A DNA stretch of 6,671 nt from Pseudomonadota bacterium (GCA_023433855.1 JAEYTV010000610.1:1-6671); one strand, 5' to 3'; positions 1 through 6,517 are shown, counted from the first letter of the stretch. The notes: generated by a model not told the origin, from the letters alone. Program-made: numbers and translations.

Positions 1-1
1 A

Positions 2-607
2 CCCTCGATCGTTGTTACGATTGGTACGATGAGCCTGTTTCGGGGCATTTCGTATGTCGTCCTTGGCGATAAGGCTTACGGGAAGTACCCGGAAAGCTTT
101 GCCTATTTCGGCCAGGGTTATGTCGCGTGGGTGTTTTCCTTCGAATTCGTGCTGTTTATTGGCCTCGCCGCAGCCTTCGCTATCCTTCTCCATGCCACGA
201 ATTTCGGCCGGCAGGTCTACGTCATCGGCAACAACGAGTTCGCGGCGCGTTTTTCGGGCATCCCCGTTGAAAGGGTGAAGTTCATCCTGTTTCTGCTGAC
301 TGGCTTGATGGCAGGTATCGCGTCGGTATGCCTGACCTCGCGCCTGGGCTCGACGAGGCCGTCGATCGCGCAAGGGTGGGAGCTGGAAATCGTCACCATG
401 GTCGTGCTCGGCGGGGTCTCGATCCTCGGCGGCGCCGGGACGATCGCCGGTGTGGTGATCGCTGCTTTCGTGATGGGCCTCGTAACCTTCGGATTGGGAC
501 TTCTGAACGTTCCTGGCATCGTCATGTCGATCTTCGTCGGCTTGCTGTTGATCGTCACCATCACAGTGCCGATCCTTATGCGCCGCATACGGGAAATGGG
601 CCGATGA
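2..607 (+). CDS. rhaQ: L-rhamnose ABC transporter permease RhaQ (5'-truncated)
   Basis: Inner-membrane permease subunit of a sugar ABC importer (RbsC-like, BPD_transp_2 family). The reading frame is open from base 2, before the first ATG at 29, so the N-terminal part lies outside the window and about 201 codons remain. What is visible is very hydrophobic, with several membrane segments. [13 protein letters not shown] stretch followed by a hydrophobic segment corresponds to the RbsC cytoplasmic coupling loop (GGNEAATRLSGI type), and a [14 protein letters not shown] glycine-rich segment is the other RbsC family hallmark. It ends in a basic tail (MRRIREMGR). The assignment to rhamnose comes from the neighbours: it overlaps rhaU by 4 bp (ATGA), and rhizobial rhamnose operons run rhaS-T-P-Q-U-K, which makes the permease directly before rhaU RhaQ. 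The family is secure; the substrate is inferred from context. Confidence 0.85.
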   Translation, partial: PSIVVTIGTMSLFRGISYVVLGDKAYGKYPESFAYFGQGYVAWVFSFEFVLFIGLAAAFAILLHATNFGRQVYVIGNNEFAARFSGIPVERVKFILFLLTGLMAGIASVCLTSRLGSTRPSIAQGWELEIVTMVVLGGVSILGGAGTIAGVVIAAFVMGLVTFGLGLLNVPGIVMSIFVGLLLIVTITVPILMRRIREMGR

Positions 608-924
608 ACCTTCAGAGATACGCATTCAAGATGAAGCTCAACCCAGGCATGGAGGCGGAATATAAAAGACGTCACGACGAAATCTGGCCCGAGTTGACCT
701 CCCTGCTCCACGAGGCGGGCGTGAGCGACTACTCCATCCATCTGGACCGAGAAACGAACATCCTGTTCGGTGTCCTGACCCGTACCCCCAACCACACAAT
801 GGCAAGTCTGCCGCATCACCCGGTGATGAAGAAGTGGTGGGCCCATATGGCCGATATCATGGAGACCAATCCTGACAATTCGCCCGTGTCCGCTGACCTC
901 GTGACGGTCTTCGAGTTGCCATGA
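604..924 (+). CDS. rhaU: L-rhamnose mutarotase RhaU
   Basis: A cytoplasmic enzyme that interconverts the alpha and beta anomers of L-rhamnose, supplying the form used by the next catabolic enzymes. The product is 106 aa, the usual length for the RhaU/RhaM (YiiL) family (about 104 aa). Family residues are plain: [13 protein letters not shown] around Y20 and H24, the positions of the catalytic Tyr/His pair in the E. coli enzyme, a WW pair at 78-79, and the near-invariant C-terminal NPDNSPVS block followed by a FELP end. The ATG overlaps the rhaQ stop (ATGA), and its own stop overlaps the rhaK start in the same way. There is no strong separate Shine-Dalgarno, which suggests translational coupling. 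In Rhizobium leguminosarum the equivalent gene is established as a rhamnose mutarotase. Confidence 0.93.
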   Translation: MNLQRYAFKMKLNPGMEAEYKRRHDEIWPELTSLLHEAGVSDYSIHLDRETNILFGVLTRTPNHTMASLPHHPVMKKWWAHMADIMETNPDNSPVSADLVTVFELP

Positions 925-2297
925 GCGGTGCCCGCAAGATCGCCGTGCTCGATATCGGCAAGACCAACGCCAAGGTGGTCGTGCTCGACAGCGCGACAGG
1001 AGCGGAGGTCGCCGAGCGCCGCACGCCAAACCGTGTCGTCGCCGCTCCCCCCTATCCGCACTACGATGTGGAATCGCTCTGGTCGTTCATCCTGGAGGCA
1101 CTGGCCGCATTTGCCAAAACGACGGGTTTCGATGCCATTTCCATTACAACCCATGGCGCGTCGGCCGTGCTGCTGGATGCGGAGGGCAATATTGCCCTCC
1201 CGGTTCTCGATTACGAGCACCGGTATCCGGCTGAAATCAGAAGCGCCTATGCAGCGATTCGGCCATCATTCTCCGAGACGTTCTCGCCGGGGCTGACGGG
1301 CGGCCTCAATGTCGGAGCGCAGCTTCATTACCAGAAGACGATGTTTCCGGACGATTTCGCCCGTGTACGGACGATCATGACCTATCCGCAGTATTGGGCA
1401 TTCCGGCTGACCGGCGTGCCTGCGAATGAAGTGACGTCGCTCGGCTGCCACACGGATCTCTGGCGCCCTCGCGACGGGGTTTATTCCTCCCTGGTCGATA
1501 GGCTCGACATCCGCGCCGTCATGGCGCCACTCCGCTCCGGCTTTGATGTCCTCGGAACTGTGCTGGCACAGCACTCGGAGAGGATGGGATTACAAAGAGC
1601 GGTGCCGGTCCACTGCGGCATCCACGATTCCAATGCGTCACTGCTGCCGCATCTTATTGGCCGCGAACCTCCGTTCGCCGTAGTTTCCACCGGAACCTGG
1701 ATCGTCAACTTCTCGGTTGGCGGCGACCTGGAACAACTCGATCCCGCGCGTGACACCCTGGCCAATGTCGATGCCTTCGGCCGGGCCGTTCCATGCTCCC
1801 GCTTCATGGGGGGGCGAGAGTTTGAGATGCTGACGGCGGAGCTTGGCAAGCTTGACCCGCAGGCGGCGCTTGCTGCCATTCCGGTCGTCATCGATCGACA
1901 AACCATGTTGCTGCCGAACCTTGTCGAAGGCTCCGGCCCGTTTCGGGGAAGGACGCGCAAATGGGTGAGCAGCGATCATGCCTCCACGGCCGAACGATGG
2001 GCCGCCGCTTGCCTTTATCTTGCGTTGATGACCTCCACTTGCCTGGAACTGATCGGCGCCAGGGGTCCTGTTCTCGTCGAGGGACCGTTCGCCTTGAATG
2101 CCGTATATCTACAGGCACTTGCATCCGTGCTCGGGCGAGAGGTTTCAGCGCTGCCCGGCTGGACCGGAACAAGCCAGGGCGCCGCCCTGCTCGCAGGTGC
2201 CGGCCCGGCGGCCGTAACGTCGCCGCAGCCCATAAAAGGCGATCTTGAGGGCATCAAAGCCTATGCCGAAGCCTGGCACTGGAGACTAAATGGCTAA
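921..2297 (+). CDS. rhaK: Rhamnose-operon FGGY-family sugar kinase RhaK
   Basis: A 458-aa carbohydrate kinase of the FGGY (hexokinase/actin-fold) family, acting on L-rhamnose or its isomer in the cytoplasm. The N-terminal phosphate-binding loop is [10 protein letters not shown] (residues 9-18). [11 protein letters not shown] motif lies at 172-181. The expected catalytic aspartate is D236 in GIHDSNAS. The C-terminal ATP domain has VVSTGTW (254-260) and a VEGPF loop (386-390), followed by [11 protein letters not shown] near 416-426. Length is normal and the frame is intact. It starts inside the rhaU stop codon (ATGA) and is the last gene of the operon, ending 20 bp before the convergent kinase gene. 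In R. leguminosarum bv. trifolii the RhaK kinase is needed not only for catabolism but also for ABC-dependent rhamnose uptake. Whether the physiological substrate is rhamnose or rhamnulose cannot be read from the sequence. Confidence 0.9.
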   Translation: MSGARKIAVLDIGKTNAKVVVLDSATGAEVAERRTPNRVVAAPPYPHYDVESLWSFILEALAAFAKTTGFDAISITTHGASAVLLDAEGNIALPVLDYEHRYPAEIRSAYAAIRPSFSETFSPGLTGGLNVGAQLHYQKTMFPDDFARVRTIMTYPQYWAFRLTGVPANEVTSLGCHTDLWRPRDGVYSSLVDRLDIRAVMAPLRSGFDVLGTVLAQHSERMGLQRAVPVHCGIHDSNASLLPHLIGREPPFAVVSTGTWIVNFSVGGDLEQLDPARDTLANVDAFGRAVPCSRFMGGREFEMLTAELGKLDPQAALAAIPVVIDRQTMLLPNLVEGSGPFRGRTRKWVSSDHASTAERWAAACLYLALMTSTCLELIGARGPVLVEGPFALNAVYLQALASVLGREVSALPGWTGTSQGAALLAGAGPAAVTSPQPIKGDLEGIKAYAEAWHWRLNG

Positions 2298-2313
2298 AGC
2301 CTTTCAGTCTCCA
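2280..2313. terminator. Hairpin between convergent rhaK and fixL, probable bidirectional terminator
   Basis: TGGAGACT (2280-2287) and AGTCTCCA (2306-2313) are perfect 8-bp inverted repeats. Inside them AAA (2288-2290) can pair with TTT (2302-2304) and GGC (2292-2294) with GCC (2299-2301), giving a stem with two single-base bulges and a TAAA loop. The structure spans the rhaK stop codon and ends 4 bp before the fixL stop codon, so one symmetrical element can serve both converging transcripts. No clear U-tract follows on either strand, so termination efficiency is uncertain. Confidence 0.55.
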
Positions 2314-2317
2314 CTCC

Positions 2318-4246
2318 TCAGTCCAGGATTTCCCGCAGACGCACTGCAAGTTCCCTCGCCGTATAGGGCTTCTTGAGCCAGCTTCCGGAATGCGCAAGCT
2401 CGCGCCCGGCGATGGCGGGTTCCGCATAGCCCGAGGTAAAGAGAACCTTGATCCGGGGTCTGGTAGATCTCACCTGGTTGGCAAGCTCGTCCCCGGTCAT
2501 GCCTCCCGGCATCACCACGTCGGTGAACAGCAGCGCAACATCGGCGTGACGTTCCAATTGCTCCAGCGCCTCGGCACCATTGGCCGCTTCGACCACCTCG
2601 TACCCAAAATCGGTCAGGCGGGATACGGCTACGCGCCTGACCCGTGGATCGTCCTCGACCACCAGAATCTTTTCCGTACCACCGGGTATCGCCGGAACAG
2701 GGGCAGTTCCATGCGGCTGATCCGGACGGCCAGCTTCCTCCTTCTGGGCCGCCGGCAGGAATATCCTGACACTCGTCCCTTGTCCCGGCTCGCTGTAGAG
2801 CTGGATGTTGCCGCCAGACTGCTTTGCGAAGCCGTATACCATGCTCAATCCGAGACCGGTGCCCGCCCCGACGCCCTTGGTCGTATAGAAGGGTTCGAAT
2901 GCCTTTTCCTTAACCTCCGGCGTCATGCCGGTACCGGTATCCGTGACCGAGATCAGCACATAATCGCCGGTTCGCACGTGCGGGTACATCTGTGCGTAAT
3001 CGACATCCAGCCTGACCCGCGAGATATCAATCGTGAGCTTTCCGCCCCGTGGCATCGCATCCCGGGCGTTGAGGACAAGGTTGAGCAGCGCATTCTGAAG
3101 CTGGGACGCATCGACAAGCGCTTCGTTGGACGCTCCGGTCACGATAGTACGGAATTCGATGGTTTCTCCGAGCGTTCGCCGGAGAAGATCGGAAAATCCG
3201 CTGACCATCTGCCCCACATCCACAAGGGCGGGGTTGAGAGGCTGCCTGCGCCCGAACGCCAGAAGTTGCCCGGTCAGCTTCGCGCCGTCGCCCGCAGCGT
3301 CCTGCGCCTCCCGCAGCAGCACCAGCAGTTTCTGGTCCTGCAGCTTGTTCTCTATCATTTCGAGGTTGCCGCTGATGACGGTCAGGAGATTGTTGAAGTC
3401 ATGCGCAAGCCCACCTGTGAGCTGACCGATCGCTTCCATCTTCTGGGACTGCCGTAGCTCCTCTTCGATCTTGTGGCGGCTAGTGAGATCGCGAACGAAG
3501 CCGGTAAAGATACGTTTGCCGTTGGCGATCGCCTCACCGACCGCGAGTTCCATCGGAAAGAGCGATTTGTCCTTGCGCTGCCCGGTGACCACCCGCCCAT
3601 AACCAATGATGCGACGCTCGCCCGTCGTGAGGTAACGGGAAATATAGCCATCGTGGGCGTCCCGGTCGGGTAGTGGCATCAGCATCTTGACGTTCTGTCC
3701 GCAGACCTCCGCCGAGGAATAGCCGAATAGCCGCTCTGCCGCCGCACTGAAGGACGTGATCACGCCTGCTTCATCGATCACGACCATGGCTTCGGGCACG
3801 GTATCGAGTATCGACCGCAGATGTGCCTCCCGCTCGGCCAGATTGTTCTGGGCGCGCTTCATGTCGGTAATGTCGTTGTTCGTCTGGATGATGACGGTAT
3901 TTTCGCCATCCCAGGGGGTAACCGATACCCAGCGGGTGGCGATGAAGATTCGCTGGCCGTTCTTGTGCCTGTGAACCACTTCGCCTTCCCAGGAATGCTC
4001 TGCCTGGGCGGTTCGGCGAATGATCTCCAGGTCCTCCGGGAATTCGGTTGCGAGAAGGTCGTGGACCACCCGACCTAAAGCTTCTTTGCGGCTCCACCCA
4101 TAAAGCCGCTCACATCCCGCGCTCCAGCGGCTGATGATTCCGTCATGTCCATGTACGATGAGGTTGGCATCGTTGAGGAGGCCGATTACCGCGTCGAGCT
4201 TGTCGTCCGTCCCTGTGGCAGCATGCTTATTCTCGTCCATGTTCAT
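2318..4246 (-). CDS. fixL: Hybrid FixL oxygen-sensor histidine kinase (PAS-PAS-HisKA-HATPase-REC)
   Basis: A 642-aa predicted soluble heme-based oxygen sensor kinase; no membrane segment is visible. Domains: PAS1 about 15-130; PAS2 about 140-258; HisKA with H-box GLAHDFNN (phospho-accepting H282); HATPase with N-box N393, G1 box DTGTG (436-440), F-box FEPFYTTK and G2 box GTGLGLS; C-terminal receiver about 526-642 with E531/D532/D533, phospho-acceptor D576, T604 and K626. PAS2 closely matches the FixL heme domain. Heme-ligand H198 (in [10 protein letters not shown]) aligns with B. japonicum H200, R204 with R206, and distal R218 with R220, while H214 is replaced by R212. A receiver fused to FixL marks the hFixL type of R. 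leguminosarum/R. etli, which lacks FixJ; the published partner is FxkR. The gene lies 15 bp after fixK and is probably co-transcribed. The start may instead be M3 (position 4240), which has a better-spaced GGA upstream. Confidence 0.93.
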   Translation of the reverse strand: MNMDENKHAATGTDDKLDAVIGLLNDANLIVHGHDGIISRWSAGCERLYGWSRKEALGRVVHDLLATEFPEDLEIIRRTAQAEHSWEGEVVHRHKNGQRIFIATRWVSVTPWDGENTVIIQTNNDITDMKRAQNNLAEREAHLRSILDTVPEAMVVIDEAGVITSFSAAAERLFGYSSAEVCGQNVKMLMPLPDRDAHDGYISRYLTTGERRIIGYGRVVTGQRKDKSLFPMELAVGEAIANGKRIFTGFVRDLTSRHKIEEELRQSQKMEAIGQLTGGLAHDFNNLLTVISGNLEMIENKLQDQKLLVLLREAQDAAGDGAKLTGQLLAFGRRQPLNPALVDVGQMVSGFSDLLRRTLGETIEFRTIVTGASNEALVDASQLQNALLNLVLNARDAMPRGGKLTIDISRVRLDVDYAQMYPHVRTGDYVLISVTDTGTGMTPEVKEKAFEPFYTTKGVGAGTGLGLSMVYGFAKQSGGNIQLYSEPGQGTSVRIFLPAAQKEEAGRPDQPHGTAPVPAIPGGTEKILVVEDDPRVRRVAVSRLTDFGYEVVEAANGAEALEQLERHADVALLFTDVVMPGGMTGDELANQVRSTRPRIKVLFTSGYAEPAIAGRELAHSGSWLKKPYTARELAVRLREILD

Positions 4247-4261
4247 TCCGTCAGCGTACCG

Positions 4262-5008
4262 CTAGTGGCGGGGTCGCTCACCATGAACGACGAGATCCCG
4301 CCTGTCGTCTTCGCACTCGTCTCCGTCACCGGCAAGCTGTGCAAGCATCATGGGCTTGAGGATCCGGAGCGAGTGCCGGCCCACCTGGCCTATGACACCC
4401 TTGCTGGTCAGCTTGGTGATCGTTCGGGAGACGGTTTCGATTGTTAGCCCCAGATAGTCGGCCATGTCCAGCCGCGTCATCGGCAGATCAACCAGCACTT
4501 CAGCCATCAGCGTCGTTCCGCTACGTTTCGCCTCCTTCAGAAGAAAGCTGCAAAGCCGCTCCTCCGCACTCTTGCATGACAAGAGTACCATCTGATCCTG
4601 TGCGGCAGCCATTTCGTCGCAGACGTGAGAAATCATTTGGGGCCGAAGCTCTTCCGAAGTAGCAACGGCCATGTCAAATGCCCTACGGCCGAGGCGGCGA
4701 ACCATCGTCGTCGTGATCGCTTCGGCGCTGTAGAGATAGGTGCCCTTGAGAGATAGACCGACCATGTCTCCTGCATTCAGGAAGCCCGTGATGATACGCC
4801 TGCCGTCGGAGATGATGCGGAAGACGCGGAGCGTTCCCTCCAGCACATCGAAAACGTGCTTGGCGTCGTCCCCTTCGAAGAACAGCGACTGGCCGGGCGC
4901 GAGATGCTCCACTGGTTGCCTGGTGAAAAGCGAGCGCAGGTCGCGGGCTTCGTCAGCTGCCGTTGTGGGCAGGAGGTCGGGTCCGGGGATTCGATTGCTG
5001 AGAAACAT
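4262..5008 (-). CDS. fixK: FixK-type Crp/Fnr transcriptional regulator
   Basis: A 248-aa DNA-binding activator of the Crp/Fnr superfamily, expected to switch on microaerobic genes through TTGAT-N4-ATCAA-like boxes. An N-terminal cyclic-nucleotide-binding-like beta-barrel occupies about 25-125, a dimerisation helix follows, and the winged helix at about 178-215 contains the recognition helix TIETVSRTITKL. Its E191, S194 and R195 are the E-x-x-S-R residues that give FNR-type specificity. Cysteines are only at 130, 145, 153 and 232, so the N-terminal iron-sulfur cluster motif of FNR/FnrN is absent. That makes it FixK-like rather than a direct oxygen sensor. I chose the ATG at 5008 because GGAGG lies 7 nt upstream; an in-frame extension to 5140 would run across the K-box and the fxkR start and is unlikely. 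Beyond the usual family end it carries about 20 extra, acidic residues (DGDECEDDRRD). Confidence 0.9.
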   Translation of the reverse strand: MFLSNRIPGPDLLPTTAADEARDLRSLFTRQPVEHLAPGQSLFFEGDDAKHVFDVLEGTLRVFRIISDGRRIITGFLNAGDMVGLSLKGTYLYSAEAITTTMVRRLGRRAFDMAVATSEELRPQMISHVCDEMAAAQDQMVLLSCKSAEERLCSFLLKEAKRSGTTLMAEVLVDLPMTRLDMADYLGLTIETVSRTITKLTSKGVIGQVGRHSLRILKPMMLAQLAGDGDECEDDRRDLVVHGERPRH

Positions 5009-5015
5009 GCTGCTG

Positions 5016-5020
5016 CCTCC
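5016..5020 (-). promoter_or_regulatory. Ribosome binding site that fixes the fixK start
   Basis: On the minus strand GGAGG lies 7 nt before the ATG at 5008. This supports a 248-aa product rather than the 292-aa frame that begins at 5140 inside the divergent gene. Confidence 0.8.
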
Positions 5021-5063
5021 GTCTTTCGATGGGTGCAGTTGACCGAATCCCGGTAACAGGCGA

Positions 5064-5069
5064 ATGCTA
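5064..5069 (-). promoter_or_regulatory. Candidate -10 element of the fixK promoter
   Basis: The minus strand reads TAGCAT, 4 of 6 matches to TATAAT. It puts transcription start near 5057 and the centre of the GTTACA repeat pair about 44 bp upstream, where an OmpR/PhoB-type activator replaces or overlaps the -35 region. No good -35 hexamer sits at the expected place (AATCGA at 5092-5087), as expected for an activator-dependent promoter. Inferred from spacing only. Confidence 0.35.
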
Positions 5070-5093
5070 GCGCTGTGAAACACGGATCGATTT

Positions 5094-5109
5094 TGTAACA
5101 GATTGTAAC
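5094..5109 (-). promoter_or_regulatory. K-box, probable FxkR binding site in the fixK promoter
   Basis: The minus strand reads GTTACAATCTGTTACA, a perfect direct repeat of GTTACA with a 4-bp spacer and a 10-bp period, so both copies lie on one face of the helix. This is the layout expected for an OmpR-family dimer, and it matches the K-box (GTTACA-N4-GTTACA) that I recall being described for R. etli FxkR at fixK promoters. It lies 85 bp upstream of the fixK ATG in the orientation that drives fixK, and only 6 nt before the fxkR ATG on the other strand. The sequence match is direct; binding is inferred from the family literature and from the adjacent fxkR gene. Confidence 0.85.
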
Positions 5110-5115
5110 GGGCCG

Positions 5116-5847
5116 ATGCCACCACCCACATCCAGTACAAACCACATCCTGGTAGTCGACGACGACCCCCGCATCCGCCAGATGCTCAGCCGCTATTTCG
5201 AGGAAGAAGGATACTTCGTCAGCACTGCGGCCGACGGACACGAGATGAAGAGCCACCTTCGCCAGAAGGACATCGACATCATCCTGCTCGATCTTTCTCT
5301 TCCCGGTGGGCAGGACGGCCTTGATCTGGCGCGTGAGGTGCGGTCTCAGTCGGATGTGCCGATCATGATGCTGACCGGGCGCGATGACGTGGTCGACCGG
5401 ATCATCGGTATCGAAATCGGTGCGGACGACTACGTGGCAAAACCCTTCCACCTCCGCGAAGTACATGCTCGATTGAAGTCGATCCTGAGGCGCCGCCAGC
5501 CCGCCCCGGGCAAGAACGAGGTGACTGGCGACAAGGTCATGCGCTTCGAGGGGTGGACGCTCAATCTCTCAAGGCGGCAGTTGCTGACGGCTGACGGAAC
5601 GGAGGTCGAACTGACCACGGGAGAATTCGACATGCTGGCGGCCTTCCTGCAGAACGCCGGCCGCGTGTTGACGCGCGATTTCCTGATGGATTTTACTCGT
5701 GGACGCCAGCTCGAAGCCTTCGATCGCACGATAGATGCCCAGATCGTGCGGCTCCGCCGGAAGGTCGAAGCCGACCCTGGCAATCCACAACTGATCAAGG
5801 CCGTACGCGGCGTCGGATACATCTTCACGGGCAGAGTCGATCAGTGA
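5116..5847 (+). CDS. fxkR: FxkR-type OmpR-family response regulator
   Basis: A 243-aa cytoplasmic two-component regulator, predicted to take the signal from the hybrid FixL and activate fixK. The receiver domain (about 10-122) has the acidic pocket D15/D16/D17, phospho-acceptor D59 (LLDLSLPG), switch T87 (MMLTGRD) and K109-P110. The winged-helix effector domain (about 140-240) has the LTTGEFDML start, recognition helix RTIDAQIVRLRRKVE and wing RGVGYIF. The winged helix rules out FixJ, whose output domain is NarL/LuxR-type. It is divergent from fixK with the K-box between them. The ATG at 5116 is the first possible start in frame after the stop at 5068-5070, but it has no clear Shine-Dalgarno (only GGG 3 nt away). 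A possible promoter is TTGACC (5039-5044) with a weak -10 AATGCT (5063-5068), which would put the K-box inside the leader. Its 3' end overlaps the convergent gene by 7 bp. Confidence 0.88.
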   Translation: MPPPTSSTNHILVVDDDPRIRQMLSRYFEEEGYFVSTAADGHEMKSHLRQKDIDIILLDLSLPGGQDGLDLAREVRSQSDVPIMMLTGRDDVVDRIIGIEIGADDYVAKPFHLREVHARLKSILRRRQPAPGKNEVTGDKVMRFEGWTLNLSRRQLLTADGTEVELTTGEFDMLAAFLQNAGRVLTRDFLMDFTRGRQLEAFDRTIDAQIVRLRRKVEADPGNPQLIKAVRGVGYIFTGRVDQ

Positions 5848-6290
5848 AGCTTCCTGGGGTTGGAGGGCAGCGAATAAACTACGCCATCAGGCCTTCGTTC
5901 GACATGCTCGAGCGCCCTGAGGATTTCCCAGTCTCCGCCAGATTCATTGCAGAAGTGAACCTTTTCACATCCCATGTCGACCGCTCTGTCGCGGATAGCG
6001 CCAAAAAGCTTCTCGGCAACGTTCTCCCGTTCAATCAGACTGACGATACCAAACACTGGAACTTCCAGGCGCCGCCCGTCTGCCGGATGATCCCGAACCT
6101 CCACATGGCATAACCCCCGGATGTAGCCCTTCGCGTCGCAAACGGCTAACCAGCTATGACGCAAGGCCGCCGTTGCCGTCAGCACCTGCCACTTCTCGAT
6201 CTCAAGCTGAGGGACGATCAACCGCATGATGGCAAAGGCGCGGTAAACATCTGCCTTCTTCAGGATTCTTGCTTCGTGATCCTCAACCAT
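5841..6290 (-). CDS. GNAT-like N-acetyltransferase-fold protein, function unknown
   Basis: A 149-aa predicted soluble protein with no signal peptide or membrane segment. Its strand/helix pattern resembles a GNAT domain: SWLAVCDAKGYIRGLCHVEV (46-65), then a beta-strand VPVFGIVSL (77-85), then a helix ENVAEKLFGAIRDRAVDMG (89-107), then the strand CEKVHF. Where GNAT enzymes have the acetyl-CoA loop Q/R-x-x-G-x-G/A, this protein has ERENVA (87-92), with Asn in place of the central Gly. Catalytic ability is therefore uncertain, and it may be a divergent or non-enzymatic member. The start at 6290 has AAGGA 5 nt upstream. It is convergent with fxkR (7-bp overlap of 3' ends) and is preceded by a perfect FixK/FNR box 74 bp before its ATG, so it is a candidate member of the FixK regulon. 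No specific function can be assigned. Confidence 0.7.
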   Translation of the reverse strand: MVEDHEARILKKADVYRAFAIMRLIVPQLEIEKWQVLTATAALRHSWLAVCDAKGYIRGLCHVEVRDHPADGRRLEVPVFGIVSLIERENVAEKLFGAIRDRAVDMGCEKVHFCNESGGDWEILRALEHVERRPDGVVYSLPSNPRKLH

Positions 6291-6339
6291 GTCATTCCTT
6301 CATGCGCCGACTGTCACACTTGTCAGGCTACCATTTCAG

Positions 6340-6345
6340 ACTATG
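6340..6345 (-). promoter_or_regulatory. Candidate extended -10 for the GNAT-like gene
   Basis: The minus strand reads TGG-CATAGT (6348-6340): an extended -10 TGn followed by a hexamer with 4 of 6 matches to TATAAT. Transcription would start near 6333, leaving the FixK box centred about 38-39 bp upstream, close to the -41.5 typical of class II FNR/FixK activation. Inferred from spacing. Confidence 0.35.
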
Positions 6346-6364
6346 CCAGCGTGGAACGGCGGCA

Positions 6365-6378
6365 TTGACCGGCGTCAA
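6365..6378. promoter_or_regulatory. FixK/FNR box (anaerobox), perfect TTGAC-N4-GTCAA
   Basis: TTGAC-CGGC-GTCAA has perfectly symmetrical arms, and the flanking A and T extend the symmetry to ATTGAC...GTCAAT. It fits the rhizobial FixK/FnrN consensus TTGAY-N4-RTCAA at every position, and a FixK gene lies in the same window. It is 74 bp from the ATG of the minus-strand GNAT-like gene and 151 bp from the ATG of the plus-strand gene. The spacing and a candidate -10 favour the minus-strand gene as the main target. Confidence 0.75.
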
Positions 6379-6465
6379 TATATGCCAATCGGTTCGACGA
6401 CCCGGCTTGAATGAGCGAGGCAGACGGCCTCTGGCGCCAACGCTGAATAACTGCCGGTGAAGGTT

Positions 6466-6479
6466 TTGATCTTGGTCAG
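6466..6479 (+). promoter_or_regulatory. Second, near-consensus FixK/FNR box
   Basis: TTGAT-CTTG-GTCAG matches TTGAY-N4-RTCAA at 9 of 10 fixed positions; the last base is G instead of A. It is 50 bp before the ATG at 6530. A -41.5 arrangement would start transcription near 6514 with a weak -10 (TACCCT, 6501-6506), leaving a short leader that still contains the Shine-Dalgarno. It suggests the right-hand gene has its own FixK input, but the box is imperfect and could be chance. Confidence 0.4.
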
Positions 6480-6517
6480 AGACAACCGCCGGGGAAGGAT
6501 TACCCTCTCCCTCTGAC

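Noticed and set aside
217..1029. 270-codon open frame on the minus strand opposite rhaQ/rhaU
   Set aside because: It is antisense to three well-supported overlapping genes, its translation is Arg/Pro-rich without domain features, and long shadow frames are common at this GC.
1808..1814. Run of seven G in rhaK as a frameshift or slippage site
   Set aside because: The frame is intact and encodes the conserved FMGGREFE region, so no functional programmed shift is indicated.
2390..3457. 355-codon plus-strand open frame opposite fixL
   Set aside because: The minus-strand fixL frame has every kinase and receiver motif in place. The plus-strand translation shows no family signature and is a codon-bias shadow.
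4262..5008. Calling the Crp/Fnr protein FnrN or FNR
   Set aside because: The N-terminal cysteine cluster needed for the oxygen-labile iron-sulfur centre is absent; cysteines occur only from residue 130 on.
5039..5052. TTGAC at 5039-5043 as a FixK box that would autoregulate fixK
   Set aside because: The second half-site is TCCCG, not RTCAA. It is better viewed as a possible -35 (TTGACC) for fxkR, itself weak.
5009..5140. 44-residue N-terminal extension of FixK from an ATG at 5140
   Set aside because: It would read through the K-box and the fxkR start, has no ribosome site, and the ATG at 5008 has GGAGG at ideal spacing.
5116..5847. Calling the response regulator FixJ
   Set aside because: FixJ has a NarL/LuxR-type helix-turn-helix. 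This protein has the OmpR winged helix with the RGVGYIF wing, which fits FxkR.
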